Positions 35,653-47,370 of a DNA stretch of 64,000 nucleotides are shown piece by piece. Each line of letters starts with the position of its first letter. Position 1 is the stretch's first letter. The position numbers and the translations under genes are program-made. The stretch is from Marsupella aquatica (lineage: Eukaryota; Marchantiophyta): positions 19,282,001 through 19,346,000 of the forward strand of contig OZ316896.1 of assembly GCA_973895155.1 (NCBI GenBank). The letters run 5' to 3'. Below the pieces are notes generated by a model. That model was not told the origin of the DNA and did no database searches. It worked only from the letters and a program-made list of their open reading frames with translations.

Positions 35653-38600
35653 TACTAACCATGGTTCAACCCAAGACTGAGTTAACCTCTACACACAAAG
35701 GTACTGACCTTGCACTGAGCGACATATACTTAAAACCGATTTTTAAACTTGAGTAAAGTCACCTCTTTCTAAGTGCACACTCTGCCTTAGGGCTGTCTTG
35801 TATGTGCAAGAGTCCTCAAAAAAGTGTCCTAACCAGCCCACAAATGTAGGGGAAAAGTGTCAACCTGAATCCAAATTCAATCAAAGAATACATTACCTGT
35901 GACGCGCCCATTCAGTTGTACCGGCTGCAATTTTGTTGTATTCTCTTTAAAAAATTTGGACCTCAAGGGCTGGAAAATTTCCCGCCCTTGCCCTTGCTTC
36001 CCCACAAAATATGGCATCAGGACTGCCTTACTAGCGCAACTTTTTGAAGTGACACGGTTCACCTGAGGGCTGGAAAACATAGGATTTTGCACATACAAGA
36101 TGGCCCTTGTACTTACATGTGGCTTGCACTATGCACATCTTCAGACTCTACACTTATTGGCTGAACTTTAGCTCAGTATTGGGATGAGGAGCCCCAAAGT
36201 GGACACAGAACACATACTCAGAATGTATTGTCAAAAGAGTATTAACACTAGAGATTAGTTCAGCTTATTGTGAACACATAGCTTTGGTGATGGGCCTGGT
36301 AGACAAGTAACATGATGAGTAAGTGACTACCAGCTCGACCTTCACTCATTCCTCTTCCCTCTGCCCCTTGTCACATTTGAGAAGTTGTCACCGTGTGTTC
36401 AAGTAGGATTCTATTGCATTCACTAAACCATCAAGTATATATTGCTTGGATTGTACCCCTGTCAGAATCATCAGAACTGCAACATAAATTTAACATACAA
36501 ATGTATGCACTTATCCACAAGAGTTCCATATAGTATTTTACACACGTACCCATATTAAGTGGGGTTTGGCTCCGGTCATGCACGCACAGACTTTCCCCCA
36601 AGGGAAGTGGCTGACTCCCAAAAGCTAGTCCTACCACTTGTGACCTATGTCTGTAACACATACTTGCGGCCCTGAGACACCCTATTTTCTCTGCATAGAC
36701 TGTAATGGAATGAAGGACTTCTTGAAATGCTAAAGTGCACTCTGTGTAGTACTAATACTTAGGGACCATTGGGTTTGCACATGAAATAAATAAGTATTGA
36801 AATTTTTTGTCCCAAGGGCAAAATTTAAAGTACAGTTTGTGACCTTTGGACAATAGAACTTCAGTTTCCCAGGCTATCTTTGGGATGCCTAAGTAAGTAA
36901 TTCAAAAAGACAGCCCAAATGAGCAGTAAGTTGCCAAAAATATCAGACCATGCCTGTAATTTACCTTAGCAAAAAATAGGACAGGTAAAAATTGACTCCA
37001 ACACACACAATGTGACCATCCAAAAATGGTGGGCAATCTTGGGGAATATGAGGAGTTAATTTACACACAAAACAGCCTGAAAAAACTCCATGAAACTATA
37101 AAATGCCCTGGCCATGCTATTAAGAGTTGAGATTGGTGTAACAAATGCCAACCGACTTTGATAACAGGGACCTCAAAATGAAGAACAATTCAACTGATTC
37201 TTCCCCATAAATGCACTGCGTAAAAAATCGCGGCTGAAATTCTTCGGGCAGGCTGGGGAAAGTACTCGTGAAACCTCGCCGTACAGAAAGTACGTCCAGG
37301 TACATAACTGGAGTACACTATAATACATATTCAGAGGTACTGTACTGTATTGCAGAGGTTTCGGGAAAGCTGACGGGAAACTTTCGGTGGGCGGCGGGCT
37401 GAGGTTTTGAGGCCCGGGGAAAAAAGATTTCCACCATCTGACGGGATGACGTCATCCGACAAGATTCTATCATCCCGATTCGGGCAGACTAGGAAAATTA
37501 ATTAGGTTTCCATTTTGGGAAATAATCAAGGACAGAATATTCAATATTAAGCCGGAAAATCCAGAAGGACCAAGGGATATGTTTTCTCAATCCCAATGGG
37601 CTGCCTACCCACTTCCAGTCTTCCTCAATCTACCTCGATCGGTATACTTTTAAAAGGACGTTTGGCTTTTGAGAAGTATTCTAGGAGTGCCCTGATTAAG
37701 AGTAAAATGTTGGTTTTGGTATGTTAGGGTATCTCAAACCTCAAATTTTAGATGTACTTTGATTTAGTAGCTAAAGTTATGGGCAGAAATATACCAAGGT
37801 TTATATTGAGTATGCTTTAAGATTTTGATTGGTCAGAGACTCAGAGTGGTGAATGTGAGTGGGTGTGAAGATTATGCTAGGAATCTTCTTTATCTGATTT
37901 TCTGAGATTGTTTTGTGACCATTAGACCTCCTTAGATTAGATCTTGGAGTGGTGCAATCCAGCAATTTTGCCACTAAAACATACACAAAACGCACTTCTT
38001 CAGATTACACCCAAAATTCACAATGATTGGTTGTTTTTGGAAGTATATTTCATTTTGAGAAGGATCTGGAGTGCCCTGACCAGTGCCCTGACCAAATGTA
38101 AACTGGTTTCAACATTTGATGGACCTTGACTTTGTAGTTATTATGGAAAAATATATGGAATACTTAAGTCATAATCCATAACTTGTTGCCATAAAGATTG
38201 GAGTATTGGACACAGACCATGAACAAGTCAATGTAGAGGCTAGTGATGAGAAACAAATACACTTATGCAGAACCTGTGTAAAAGCTATGGCCATTTGTTT
38301 ATTGCCAAAATTCATCATTTGTAATTACTAAGCTTTGAGAATGACTGTTTGTTCATTTATTTGGACAATTTTGGATCTATGTTAAATAAGCACAAAGTTT
38401 GAAGTTTTCTTGAATCATTTGTTCAAAAAAGGAAGTCAAGATGGACCATCATGTTGGACACAGGGCTCCCCTGGACCACACATTGTGGTGGTTTGGGGCC
38501 CATTACTTGATAACTATGAGAAAAAAAACATTCTTAGTTTATACCTGCATGGCAACTAGAGAGAGAGGAGACTTTGAAAAACTCAACCCCAAATATTTCC

Positions 38601-38806
38601 TATTAACATTAACACAATGAAAATCAATGTAGTGGAATCTACCCCTCCGCATTCTACGATAAATAGTTCAACCAAAATGGCCAAAAATCACTGTCACTTT
38701 GATGGACAGGCAGTTTACCTAATCCTCTAGCATATCGCCAAAACAAAAAAATGTCAATTTAAGAATATCAAGCAAATTTTCAATTTAAGAATATCATTGC
38801 AAACTG
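35653..38806. other. Intergenic, nothing supported
   Basis: No gene was recognised. Short direct repeats only. The region just before 37480 is GC-rich (ggcggcgggctgag, gatgacgtcatc) but without an ORF of note. Confidence 0.4.
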
Positions 38807-38845
38807 TGGTCCATGGGGGCATGTCTTTTAAACCCCCATGGACCA
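38807..38845. repeat. 13-bp-arm palindrome
   Basis: tggtccatggggg (38807-38819) and cccccatggacca (38833-38845) are perfect reverse complements around a 13-bp spacer. The words resemble the gatggac / ccatgg strings of the inverted-repeat transposon family in this window. Confidence 0.8.
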
Positions 38846-39504
38846 AATTCCATTTGTTCCAGTGCCCATGAATGTAGAAATGTTCAATATTATAAATCAA
38901 TTGCCAAGGATGTTTGAATAAGGCCAAGCATACAATATTGAATATTTAGTTTGGATGGTCCAAGGAGGAGGTATATGTTTGATGGGCCCTTTGGTGTAAC
39001 TTTCTTACCTGATGGGCCCCGATGGCACTTTTCTTGCCTAATAGCCCCCCTCTACACTTTTGCGTCAGTTGTTTAAAAAATAATTATTTTGTTTATTCGG
39101 CTTGAACCCCACGGAGAGGGAAACCAGCAGGCCCAACGGCAAAAAGGCCACAAGGGCAGTAAAAAGATTTTCCTCAGTACCCTAAGTCAAACTAAGAGCA
39201 TCTTCAGTAAGAATCCTTAGATTGCAGTGGCCAGTTTTGAATCCAGGAGAAGGATCACTCTGGTGTCATTGCTTCCAAGTGGTCTAAAGACTCCTACTTA
39301 ATCTTGTAAACCTGTTACAGTTGGATATGTATTTTAATAGCTACTCCATAGCTGAGAAGTATTCTTTGTAATATCTTGTGACCTCCTAACTTCAACAAAC
39401 CTTGTGCGTTATCAGCCTTCTAACTCCAGACCTAACAAACCTTGTGCGTTCCTCTTTTAGCATTTCAGATGCAGCGTGTAGTCGACCCCGCTTCCTGTCA
39501 GAGG

Positions 39505-39943
39505 TGTTGGGTATTTACTCTTACGTCTAGGTTAGGTATGACGTGGTTGGTACAACAACGTGGGTTGGTACAACTACGTGGTTAGGTACAACTACGTGAT
39601 TAGGTACAACTATGTGGTTAGGTACAACTACGTGATTAGGTACAACTATGTGGTTAGGTACAACTATGTGGTTAGGTACAACTAAGTTGCACACTATATC
39701 ATAAGAGGCATGTGTGCTTGGAGAGGTAGAACCAAGGCTCATTGTTATGGAGCCACTTGAGAGATAGGGAGAGCTTACACTGTGGAGACTCGGTATAGCC
39801 GACGGGCTTAGAGTTCAGTAAAGCTCTCTTGTGTATTCCCGTGGACGTAGCCTCAAGGAGGTGAACCACGTATCTCTTGTGTCGACTATTGTGCGTTGGA
39901 TGGTTCATGGGCTTGCCGTTGCGATCGTCGTCTATGCTCAACA
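39505..39943 (+). repeat. 5' LTR (439 bp) with an internal 18-bp minisatellite
   Basis: About eight units of ggtacaactacgtggtta-like sequence fill 39535-39688. Further on is gtattcccgtggacgtagcc followed by ggtgaaccacgta, a stretch shared with the LTR fragment at 35.4 kb. The LTR ends ctcaaca. Confidence 0.9.
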
Positions 39944-40617
39944 ATTGGTATCAGAGCATGCTTGGGAGGTGACGTGTGTTCGTGACGGGATTTCATGACG
40001 GTTTTTCCAGCGTTGAGTGTTGGTGGATTTTCCAGAGTTCCATCGCATGGAACTTGGAGTTTATGGGCTCAACGGATAGATCAGGGCAAGAGCTTTCTAA
40101 CGGTGTGAAGAAATCGTTGAACGGAGCTCGTGGTGCAGAGAGATCTAAGTTTTTGTCGTTCTGGATTTTTGTGAAGAAAGTTGGCAATCGACTCAGAGGG
40201 AGAAGCGTCAAGTGTTTTGACTCAACGGAGAGATTGAGGCAAGACGATTGTTTTTGAGTCCGGGATTGGCTCTTTGATGCAAAGAGGAAGGCTAAGCAAA
40301 ATCAATTACCTTGTTGGACTTGGTGACGGCACCAAGTGCAATTGATCAACATTCGTTGTTGACAAGGTACCATTTTTTTCTCTTTGAAAAACTGATTCGA
40401 AATTGGCTATGGCAATTGAGAGAAATCTGTCATCTTTACCAATTTTTTTCTCCCTCGTTCTTTCCTCGTTTTGGGTGCTTCTTATATCGATCTTCATCAC
40501 CTCGGAGTCTAGTTTCCAAATCTGAAATCGGATCTTGATTTAGTCAAAACCCGAGTGAGATATCATGCGTTGGATGGTTCATGGGCTTGCCGTTGCGATC
40601 GTCGTCTATGCTCAACA
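39505..40617 (+). mobile_element. 1.1-kb deleted copia-type LTR element inside the LINE
   Basis: The 5' LTR spans 39505-39943 (TGTTG ... CAACA). The PBS tggtatcagagc at 39946-39957 is complementary to the initiator-Met tRNA 3' end, and a leader of about 620 bp follows. The last 52 bp of the LTR (40566-40617) are identical to 39892-39943. The element is flanked by the 5-bp duplication agagg (39500-39504 and 40618-40622). There is no gag or pol frame. Because the duplication is intact, an internal deletion removed the body and most of the 3' LTR. Confidence 0.9.
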
Positions 40618-42565
40618 AGAGGTGGGGATAGCCGCTGTTGTAACAGCAGCAAGATGGTTCATTGCTTCCGAAATGACCTGTAATTGATCAAACACCCGTC
40701 TTTGTGCCAAATCAAAGGTTTGACTGTTCCTAGCAAGCCAAATGCTCCATAAGATCTGGTATATATAAATGCCCTTAGTGAGTGTAAAGGTGTACGACCT
40801 TGTAAAGATCTCAGCAGCCCAATGATGCTCAAATTGGTACCGATGAGATCCCCTCTCATCCACAATGTCGCTTCAATCCAACAACTTTGTGCATGACGGC
40901 AGTGACAAAATAGATGGGGGATAGTTTCCAGTGTAGTATCACAGAGCATACAATTACCATTGGATTTCCCGATCTTCAGTGCACTTGATCCCGAGAATAA
41001 GCCTTGTGCTAAAATATGCCAAATGAAAACTTTCACTCTCATAGAGAGATCCGCTCTCGAGAGCACTTTCCAAATGCCACTCCATTCCGCCTCTATAAGT
41101 GCTTCTCTCCAGATTTGGTTTAAGCGGTCTGAGTCAGTGCCCTTGGGTCGTAGCATCTCATAGACCCTCATATTTGATAGTCCAAGATTCCTCATCCCTG
41201 CAGCTAAATCTAACCACCTCCAAAGGCAAGCATCCGCTAGTGGTGCCTTGCTTCCAATCCTGGCCCCACTAAGATTGAGCAGAAGTAATTTGCATTGTGC
41301 TTGACCGGTGACTGTGAATCCTCTCGGTCTTCGTAATTTTTCCTTACATGGCTTTCCATCTATTATCCACTGTAGACCAGAGATCCAGTGTAGTCTGAAT
41401 TCCCAGCCAACCAAACATTTTGACAATCTCCGTGATATTCCTCTCGGGCAGATGATAAAAGTCTTGCAGGCAGCGCAACATATCCTCTATGCCCCAATTC
41501 CCTGGTATAGAGCCTATGCTAGGGCAAACAATCAAGTGCTCTCTTACCTTTGCCCATGCACCCCATAGCTTCCCTGTATATGCCAATTTACCGAACGATC
41601 TTCTTCTAGCAGTCACTCTAACCAATTTTTGTTTGATGCAATGACAATTGCGTTTCCAAAAAACTCTGTGGTCAACCATGACTGTAAAGAAAATTGCACC
41701 GTCAAATCTCGCACCCAACCTTGCACGATCAAACAAAAAAAGGTCAAACGATGCGGCTAGGGGAAACACGAAATGGCAGCCGCCGCTACCCAAACTACGA
41801 AGTGAAGACAATATGGATTATGTCTTTGGATTTGAACCGTGGACGTTACACGAACTGCGAAGTGAAGACAAAATGCATTATATCTTTGGATTTGAATTTT
41901 TACCATACCGCGGGGTAGTTATAGGGCTTACTTTCATGTGCTCCACACAGGGTTTTCTTGGCATTTTTTATATGTGCCTATCAGTTCGGAGGACATGTGA
42001 GGTTGATATGATCATGGTACTTCCACTAGGGCCATTTCTGTCACTGGCCTTTGGGCACTTGTTTTCTGTCACTAGGCGCTAGGCACTCGGCTTCAATGAA
42101 CAACCTGAAGGTATTGACAGAACCTGAGCATCGAGCATTGACAAAAGCCCAAGCATTGAAAAAACCAGAGCGCTTCCCTCCCGCAACGCAAGAATCAAAG
42201 AACGATGATTGTCAGGTAGCAACGACAACCCTAAACCCCTCACAACACACGAATACATAATGCAATATGTCTTCATGGCTAAGCCCACCCCCGCCCTACT
42301 TAGAACCCCGTTGTCGACTGTGTTGTTGGTCACTTGGTTGGTAGCATGGTTCACTATGGCGCGAACCATGGTGGACTAGACTTAAACACAAAGTGTACAG
42401 CATAGGGCTTGTTGTGGTCAGCTACCGTGAGTTTGACACCTCACAAGAAGAGTGAGTACGGCTCATTAAGATGGGGCCTATTAGGTAAGAAAAGTTTTGT
42501 AAGGGCCCAACAAGTAAGAAAGTTCCACAAGAGAGCCCATCAAGCATATATCTCCAAGGAGCTTA

Positions 42566-42743
42566 ACTTGTCCATCCCAACTGGGTGTGTAACACACTTA
42601 ATCACTAAGTGACATTCAAATTTCACATTTCCAAACTGTTTTTGGAACAGTATCTCATTTTTGAGACAAATACCAAGATACCACGTGGAATTTTTCCAGG
42701 CGCCCTAACCAACTAGTACAAAGTGTGGGTTTTCGAGGCTTTA
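42566..42743. other. Intergenic, nothing supported
   Basis: Short stretch between two inverted-repeat elements. No feature was recognised. Confidence 0.4.
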
Positions 42744-43062
42744 CACCGTGCTAGGAAACAGGAAAATGATTTCCTATTATGAGCAAAATTTTACTGTTAT
42801 CAGCAAAAATGAGATATAAAAAATTTCTCATTAAAACTTAAAATTTTCAAAATATTTTTTAAAATAATCATTTTTGGCTAGCGCCAGGCGCTACTATTAC
42901 TAGCTTGGGGCGCTAGTAAAAAAATGTCAAAAATTTAAAACCAAAAAAAAAAAATCCAAAAAAAAAAAATTCACAAAAAATTTCAAAAAAAATTCAAAAA
43001 ATTCTCATCCATTTTGCTGTTTCCTGTTTCCTGTTTCCTGTTTACTGTTTCCTAGCACGGTG
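42744..43062. mobile_element. 319-bp foldback/MITE-like element
   Basis: Ends caccgtgctaggaaacag and ctgtttcctagcacggtg are perfect 18-bp inverted repeats. The interior is A-rich (runs of nine to eleven A near 42943-42970), with a ctagcgccaggcgctac / ggggcgctag pair, and the right side has four units of tttcctg. No convincing target-site duplication was found. Confidence 0.75.
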
Positions 43063-44635
43063 GTTATACCCTGGGTTTTCTAGCAATCTTGTGCATATTT
43101 TTGGACAACTTTATGGATCTCTGTTCAAGTTCAAAGTTTTCTAGCATGTTCTTTGATGTCAAATCTATTGGTAACAAAGTTTGAGATCATTGTTTTGTTC
43201 CATTTCTAATGACTGCAAAATTAGTCAAATATTATAAACTGCCAATGGACTTTTGTCAAGGAAATCTTCAGTAGTTTGGGCATGAGCAACAACTTACCAC
43301 TATGTGGAAGGATGCTTCACTTTTTTGAACAATACTTTCAGTAGTTTGTCATGAGCAACTGCTTCCTACCACATAAACAAATTGAAACCAGTTGGAAAGC
43401 CCATTTATAGGTCACATCTCAATCAAAACTGTAAAGAGTGTTATCCAAGCATTTCTTGATGTTTCAGCATCAGTGCATCCCAGCTTTCAAAATACAAAGC
43501 TAGGATGGACTGGGCAAACCCAAATGGACCAGACCAAGCACACAAATTTGCTCAGATATTGTTGTTAACACTTTAATTTGTCCAAATGGTAACTTTGTAA
43601 GTGGCCAAATCACCATGATTGCAAGTTCCAGTTCATTTTGGTCTTTTCTTCTGAACTATGCATTGAGCAGTTTTCTGAACCGTCAAAAACAAATGAACTC
43701 ATTTTCACAAAGGTGCTGTAGTTTTTCTACACACCGGCTCAAGAATCTAGTGCATTGATCTTTTGAAAAGTGAGAGTGCAACTTGGGAGTGCATTGTTGT
43801 GGAATCTTGTTTTTCAGAGTATTGTTCTTGTTACAAGGAGCCTTAGGGTACTTTTGCCGCTATGGAGCAATGCCTAGAACAAGGGGAAATAGGGTTCATG
43901 GTCAACACCTGCTTATATTGGAGAGCTTGGCATGCAGTGGGAGTTTACCATCCATTTCCAAGATTTACCATCCACTTGGTGTCTGTTTCTCTCACAATCG
44001 GGTAGAACATGGTGAGTCTCCTTGTCACAGTCCACTGGATTGCCAGGGACTACATTCAGTCCATCCGGGCTTTGATGCCACGTTGCACAGGGACCCCAAA
44101 ATTTTCATTATTATTTTTGTGCAAACCGAGATGGCACTAGGGTAATCTGGGCAGCAGGATGGTTGGTTGAGTTTACTGTCCTGTGAAGCTGTCGGTCTTA
44201 AAACTACTTCTTGGCATTAAAATGCCATAGATTGTCAAATTGAGCAAATCTAGTTCTACCAAATTAGAGGTTGGATGGGCCAAATCTTGGTCCCTGCCCA
44301 TCCCCATGGATTGCAAATAGTCATCGGCCAGTTTTCTCCAAAAACTATAAAAAGAACCGGTGACATTTTGGATGGAACTTTTGGATTATCCGTTCACTTT
44401 TGTGAAAGGTACCCTAAACCCTAGTAGTTTGGGCTTGAGCAATGAAGGACACTTCTTCATTGTTGTCTTCACATAGGATGTTGTTCGGTTGAAAATGATG
44501 CCCTGAGAATGTTGCACGACTAGTTCCCGGACTAGTTTGGGCTGCTCAAATGACCACTTTTGCAGAAAACTCCCTGAGTAGTTTGGGTCTGAGCAATGAG
44601 GATGATTTTTGGTTTTGTTTTCGTCGTTGCAGACT
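43063..44635. other. Intergenic with weak diverged repeats
   Basis: The words cagtagtttgggcatgagca (43270) and similar strings at 43339, 44423 and 44575 recur, and caaagctaggatggactggg at 43496 belongs to the inverted-repeat transposon family. No gene was seen. Confidence 0.4.
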
Positions 44636-44767
44636 TTACTCATGAAGCTGTTTTGTAACAAGAATGCTCGGAGTACACTGCAGAATAGCAACACTAAAGT
44701 TGTTACTCAGGAAGCTGTTTTGTAATAAGAATGCCCCGAGTACATTGCAGAATAGCAACACTAAAGT
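44636..44767. repeat. 66-bp tandem duplication
   Basis: Copies at 44636-44701 and 44702-44767 share gaagctgttttgtaa, agaatgc, gagtaca and gcagaatagcaacactaaag, with five or so base changes. Confidence 0.85.
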
Positions 44768-45486
44768 TGTTACAGGGATTGAAAAAAAACTCTCATTCCA
44801 GCGCCGGCAACTGATGCTACAGAACTTTGAGTACTCTAATTAAAACAGACTACAAACGGCCACAAAACTAGTCACATCACATTCAAAAAATGAGCTTAGA
44901 AGGTGCAAGAGATCCTATTTCATCATTCTGAGAAAGTCTATCTGAGATTTGCCAGTCCATCTGAGCTTAAGTTTCAAGTTCTTATCCTAAAGAGGTTTTA
45001 AGGATATTCCTTATTTTGGAGACTTTGAAACTTGGATGGTCATTGCCCACTTTCCAGCCATGAGGATAGGAAAAAGATTTCAGACTGGCCGCCGAGTTGA
45101 AGACATCTTTAAACTCTCTTGCTTTGGGCACTCATAATATTTCAAAATGTGGCTGGAATCAAACCTAAATTTGTTCGTTGGAAATAGCAGTTGGTGTCCT
45201 TGACTCGTCCAACCACTAAGGAGAAATCTAACTTGAAAAATATCATTCAGAGTCACCTAAATAGTGTTTAGCTCAGATGTTTTGACTCTATGAGAAAATT
45301 AAGTGAGTCTAACCAAGATGACATGGATTAGAAATAAGAAGTTTGATTTTGATACAAGAGCATTTTGGAATCTTATCCAAGCTTGGAGATTTGGATGGAG
45401 ATTCCATCCAAGCCTGTAAATCCATTTATTTTGTCTTACAATAAATCTTCAGTTTGATTTTGTGAAGGTGCAAAGGGAAGGGGTAA

Positions 45487-47370
45487 TGTTGTGAACCTCT
45501 CAAGAGAAACTAAAAACAATAGAGGGGGTTTACAATCTCTACATAGGAACTTCAACTGCATCATCAAATGGAGGCCCAGTCCATTTGAGGAGTTTTCCTC
45601 GGCCTCCACCTAGTCCTTTCCCTGCATTAATGGCCAAAGAACAATCCTCAAAGGACATAGAGTGGTGGACCTCGCCACCCAGCTCCCTCACCAATCCCAG
45701 CACTTGCGCCTAAGTGCCCTTGGTGCCCGAACGCCTCCACGGAATACCTCGAGCAAACATCCATATGCCTCTAGCACCACCAGCGGCCACTCCCATACGA
45801 AGCCGCACGTGCTCACCTACACGACCGCTACTCAACGGTCCTCACTGTCTGCACAAGCAACCAAGCACCTCGGTAAGTAACCCCACCGGATCTAGAACTC
45901 GCCAAGTCTAGCATCCTAACTCAAGCTCAACAGACGTTGGTAAATAGGTCAGCGATAGGTCCTCCCGATGGCATAAGTCGGAACCAGAATCCACGCCCAC
46001 TGTCCGTCCAGGACAGCTCCTTCCTTGGGCGCGGCCTGGGTTCCCCCTCGTATCTATCCATCACCAACTGACCGCCCTGACCTCAGGACATGCTCATGGC
46101 CCAAATAGCGTAGCTTGTCCTAAAGCTTGTCTCAACACGCCGGGACCAGAACGGCCCCGACTCGAACACCCCCTCCCGGTACGCCCCACTGATGGTCTAG
46201 GGACCGAGCGCCCTTGGGACTCAGCCTCCTTACCTACTTGGCCTTGCCCCCCCAACGCAAGCTCCCTTGGGAGGCTGAACGCGGCTTGGCTGCTGTTCGA
46301 CAGGATTTGGCAAGCGAGCAAGCTAACACCCGCAAACCACAAGAACCCATGGCACCCCCAGACCCAGCTGAGCTCAGGAGGACGTAGCCCTCCTCAAGAG
46401 CTTTCCAACGCACCTAAGAAGTCCTCCAACGGGCTTCCCGTTGGGAAGATATCGTCATTTCCGTTTGGTGGTTTCCCTTAGTGTCGCGACCGCCGCGGCT
46501 CACGACTTCGGCTCGCCCTTAGCCCCCAGGGAGACACCACTCCCCTCATATATGCTTCTGGAGACCTGCCACCCCCGGACCAGCTTTGGTCCCTAAACAT
46601 TTGGCCCCCAACCCGGATCCTATCGCGCATAATGGGCGCGGCACCAACTGGCAATGCCCATAACTTTCTTGATAGGCATCCGCAAGCAGAGTGCCTTAGC
46701 CCGTTGTGACCGGGCCGACCCAGTGCTCATGCCTAGGCCCTCAGGTCTGATCGCCGCTTGGGGCCCTCGACCAGCCAAACTCGGATCGGGCCACAACTTG
46801 CGCCCCAAGTGTCCATTACCAATGGCAACAACTCCATTGGCCTTGGGTCCAAGAGGAGCTCACTCCCAAGCCCTCAGAACTCAAAGCCCATCCGATGGTC
46901 CGGATGACCACCCTTGAGCCCGGCCGATTTCCCCTTGACCCAACCAGCCATAGGCTAGTCCAAGTCCTTGGTGTGTGTCCCCAGCTTGGCCCCGTGCCTC
47001 GCTAGTGCCACGTCTCATTGCCCACAAGTCTCCCCATGCTAAGTCCTCCTCGGATGGCCTATCCGGGCCTGGACCATAAGGGAGCTCGGCGTCGGAGTCA
47101 GCGACGCCGGAGCTAAGTGTTAAGGTAGTCGAGTTCTGCGACTCATAGTAATTGATAAACAGTCTACAAAGGTGGTTCATGAATGCAATGGTTTGGGCCC
47201 TTGGCCTGTGCCTGCAGGGTTATGTTGTATAACCTCTCAAGATAAGGAAACATAGTAGAGGGGATTTACGAACTCTACATATGAACTACAACCTCTACAT
47301 ATGAACTACAACGACAATGTCAAAGGAGGGCCCAAATCTTTGAAGTTGAGGGAAGATTTCCATGACACAC
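45487..47370. mobile_element. Possible decayed LTR-type element bounded by direct repeats
   Basis: Direct repeats of 120-150 bp start at 45487 (tgttgtgaacctctcaag) and 47223 (tgttgtataacctctcaag) and share tagaggggg/tagaggggatttac, ctctacata-gaact and aaaggaggcccag/aaaggagggccca. The 1.7 kb between is GC-rich and includes the block related to 31.2 kb. No gag or pol motif was seen. Both repeats begin TGTTG, so a short-LTR element is plausible but unproven. Confidence 0.45.

Larger units (their letters stand above)
39392..41811 (-). pseudogene. LINE-type retroelement remnant: reverse-transcriptase C-terminal part with zf-RVT
   Basis: Read on the minus strand, frames from 41811 and 41426 carry a non-LTR polyprotein tail. 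It includes IWKVLSRADLSMRVKVFIWH and a zinc-binding pattern CMLCDTTLETIPHLFCHC followed by ARHAQSCW-like residues (zf-RVT type), then IYQILWSIWLARNSQTFD in another frame. At least two frameshifts (near 41400 and 40860) break it and no reverse-transcriptase catalytic core is left, so it is 5'-truncated. The frame ends at 40617 only because an LTR element is inserted. Beyond the insertion the same frame continues about 35 codons from 39499 to TGA at 39394-39392. Confidence 0.75.
38955..42565. mobile_element. Inverted-repeat element of about 3.6 kb containing nested LINE and LTR pieces
   Basis: The left arm (about 38955-39055; ccaaggaggaggtatatg, ttgatgggccct, aactttcttacctgatgggc, ttttcttgcctaatag) is the reverse complement of the right arm (about 42455-42560; cctattaggtaagaaaag, gggcccaacaagtaagaaag, gcccatcaagcatatatctc). 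Between the arms lie a LINE 3' part and a short LTR element. No transposase was seen. Boundaries are approximate. Confidence 0.55.
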
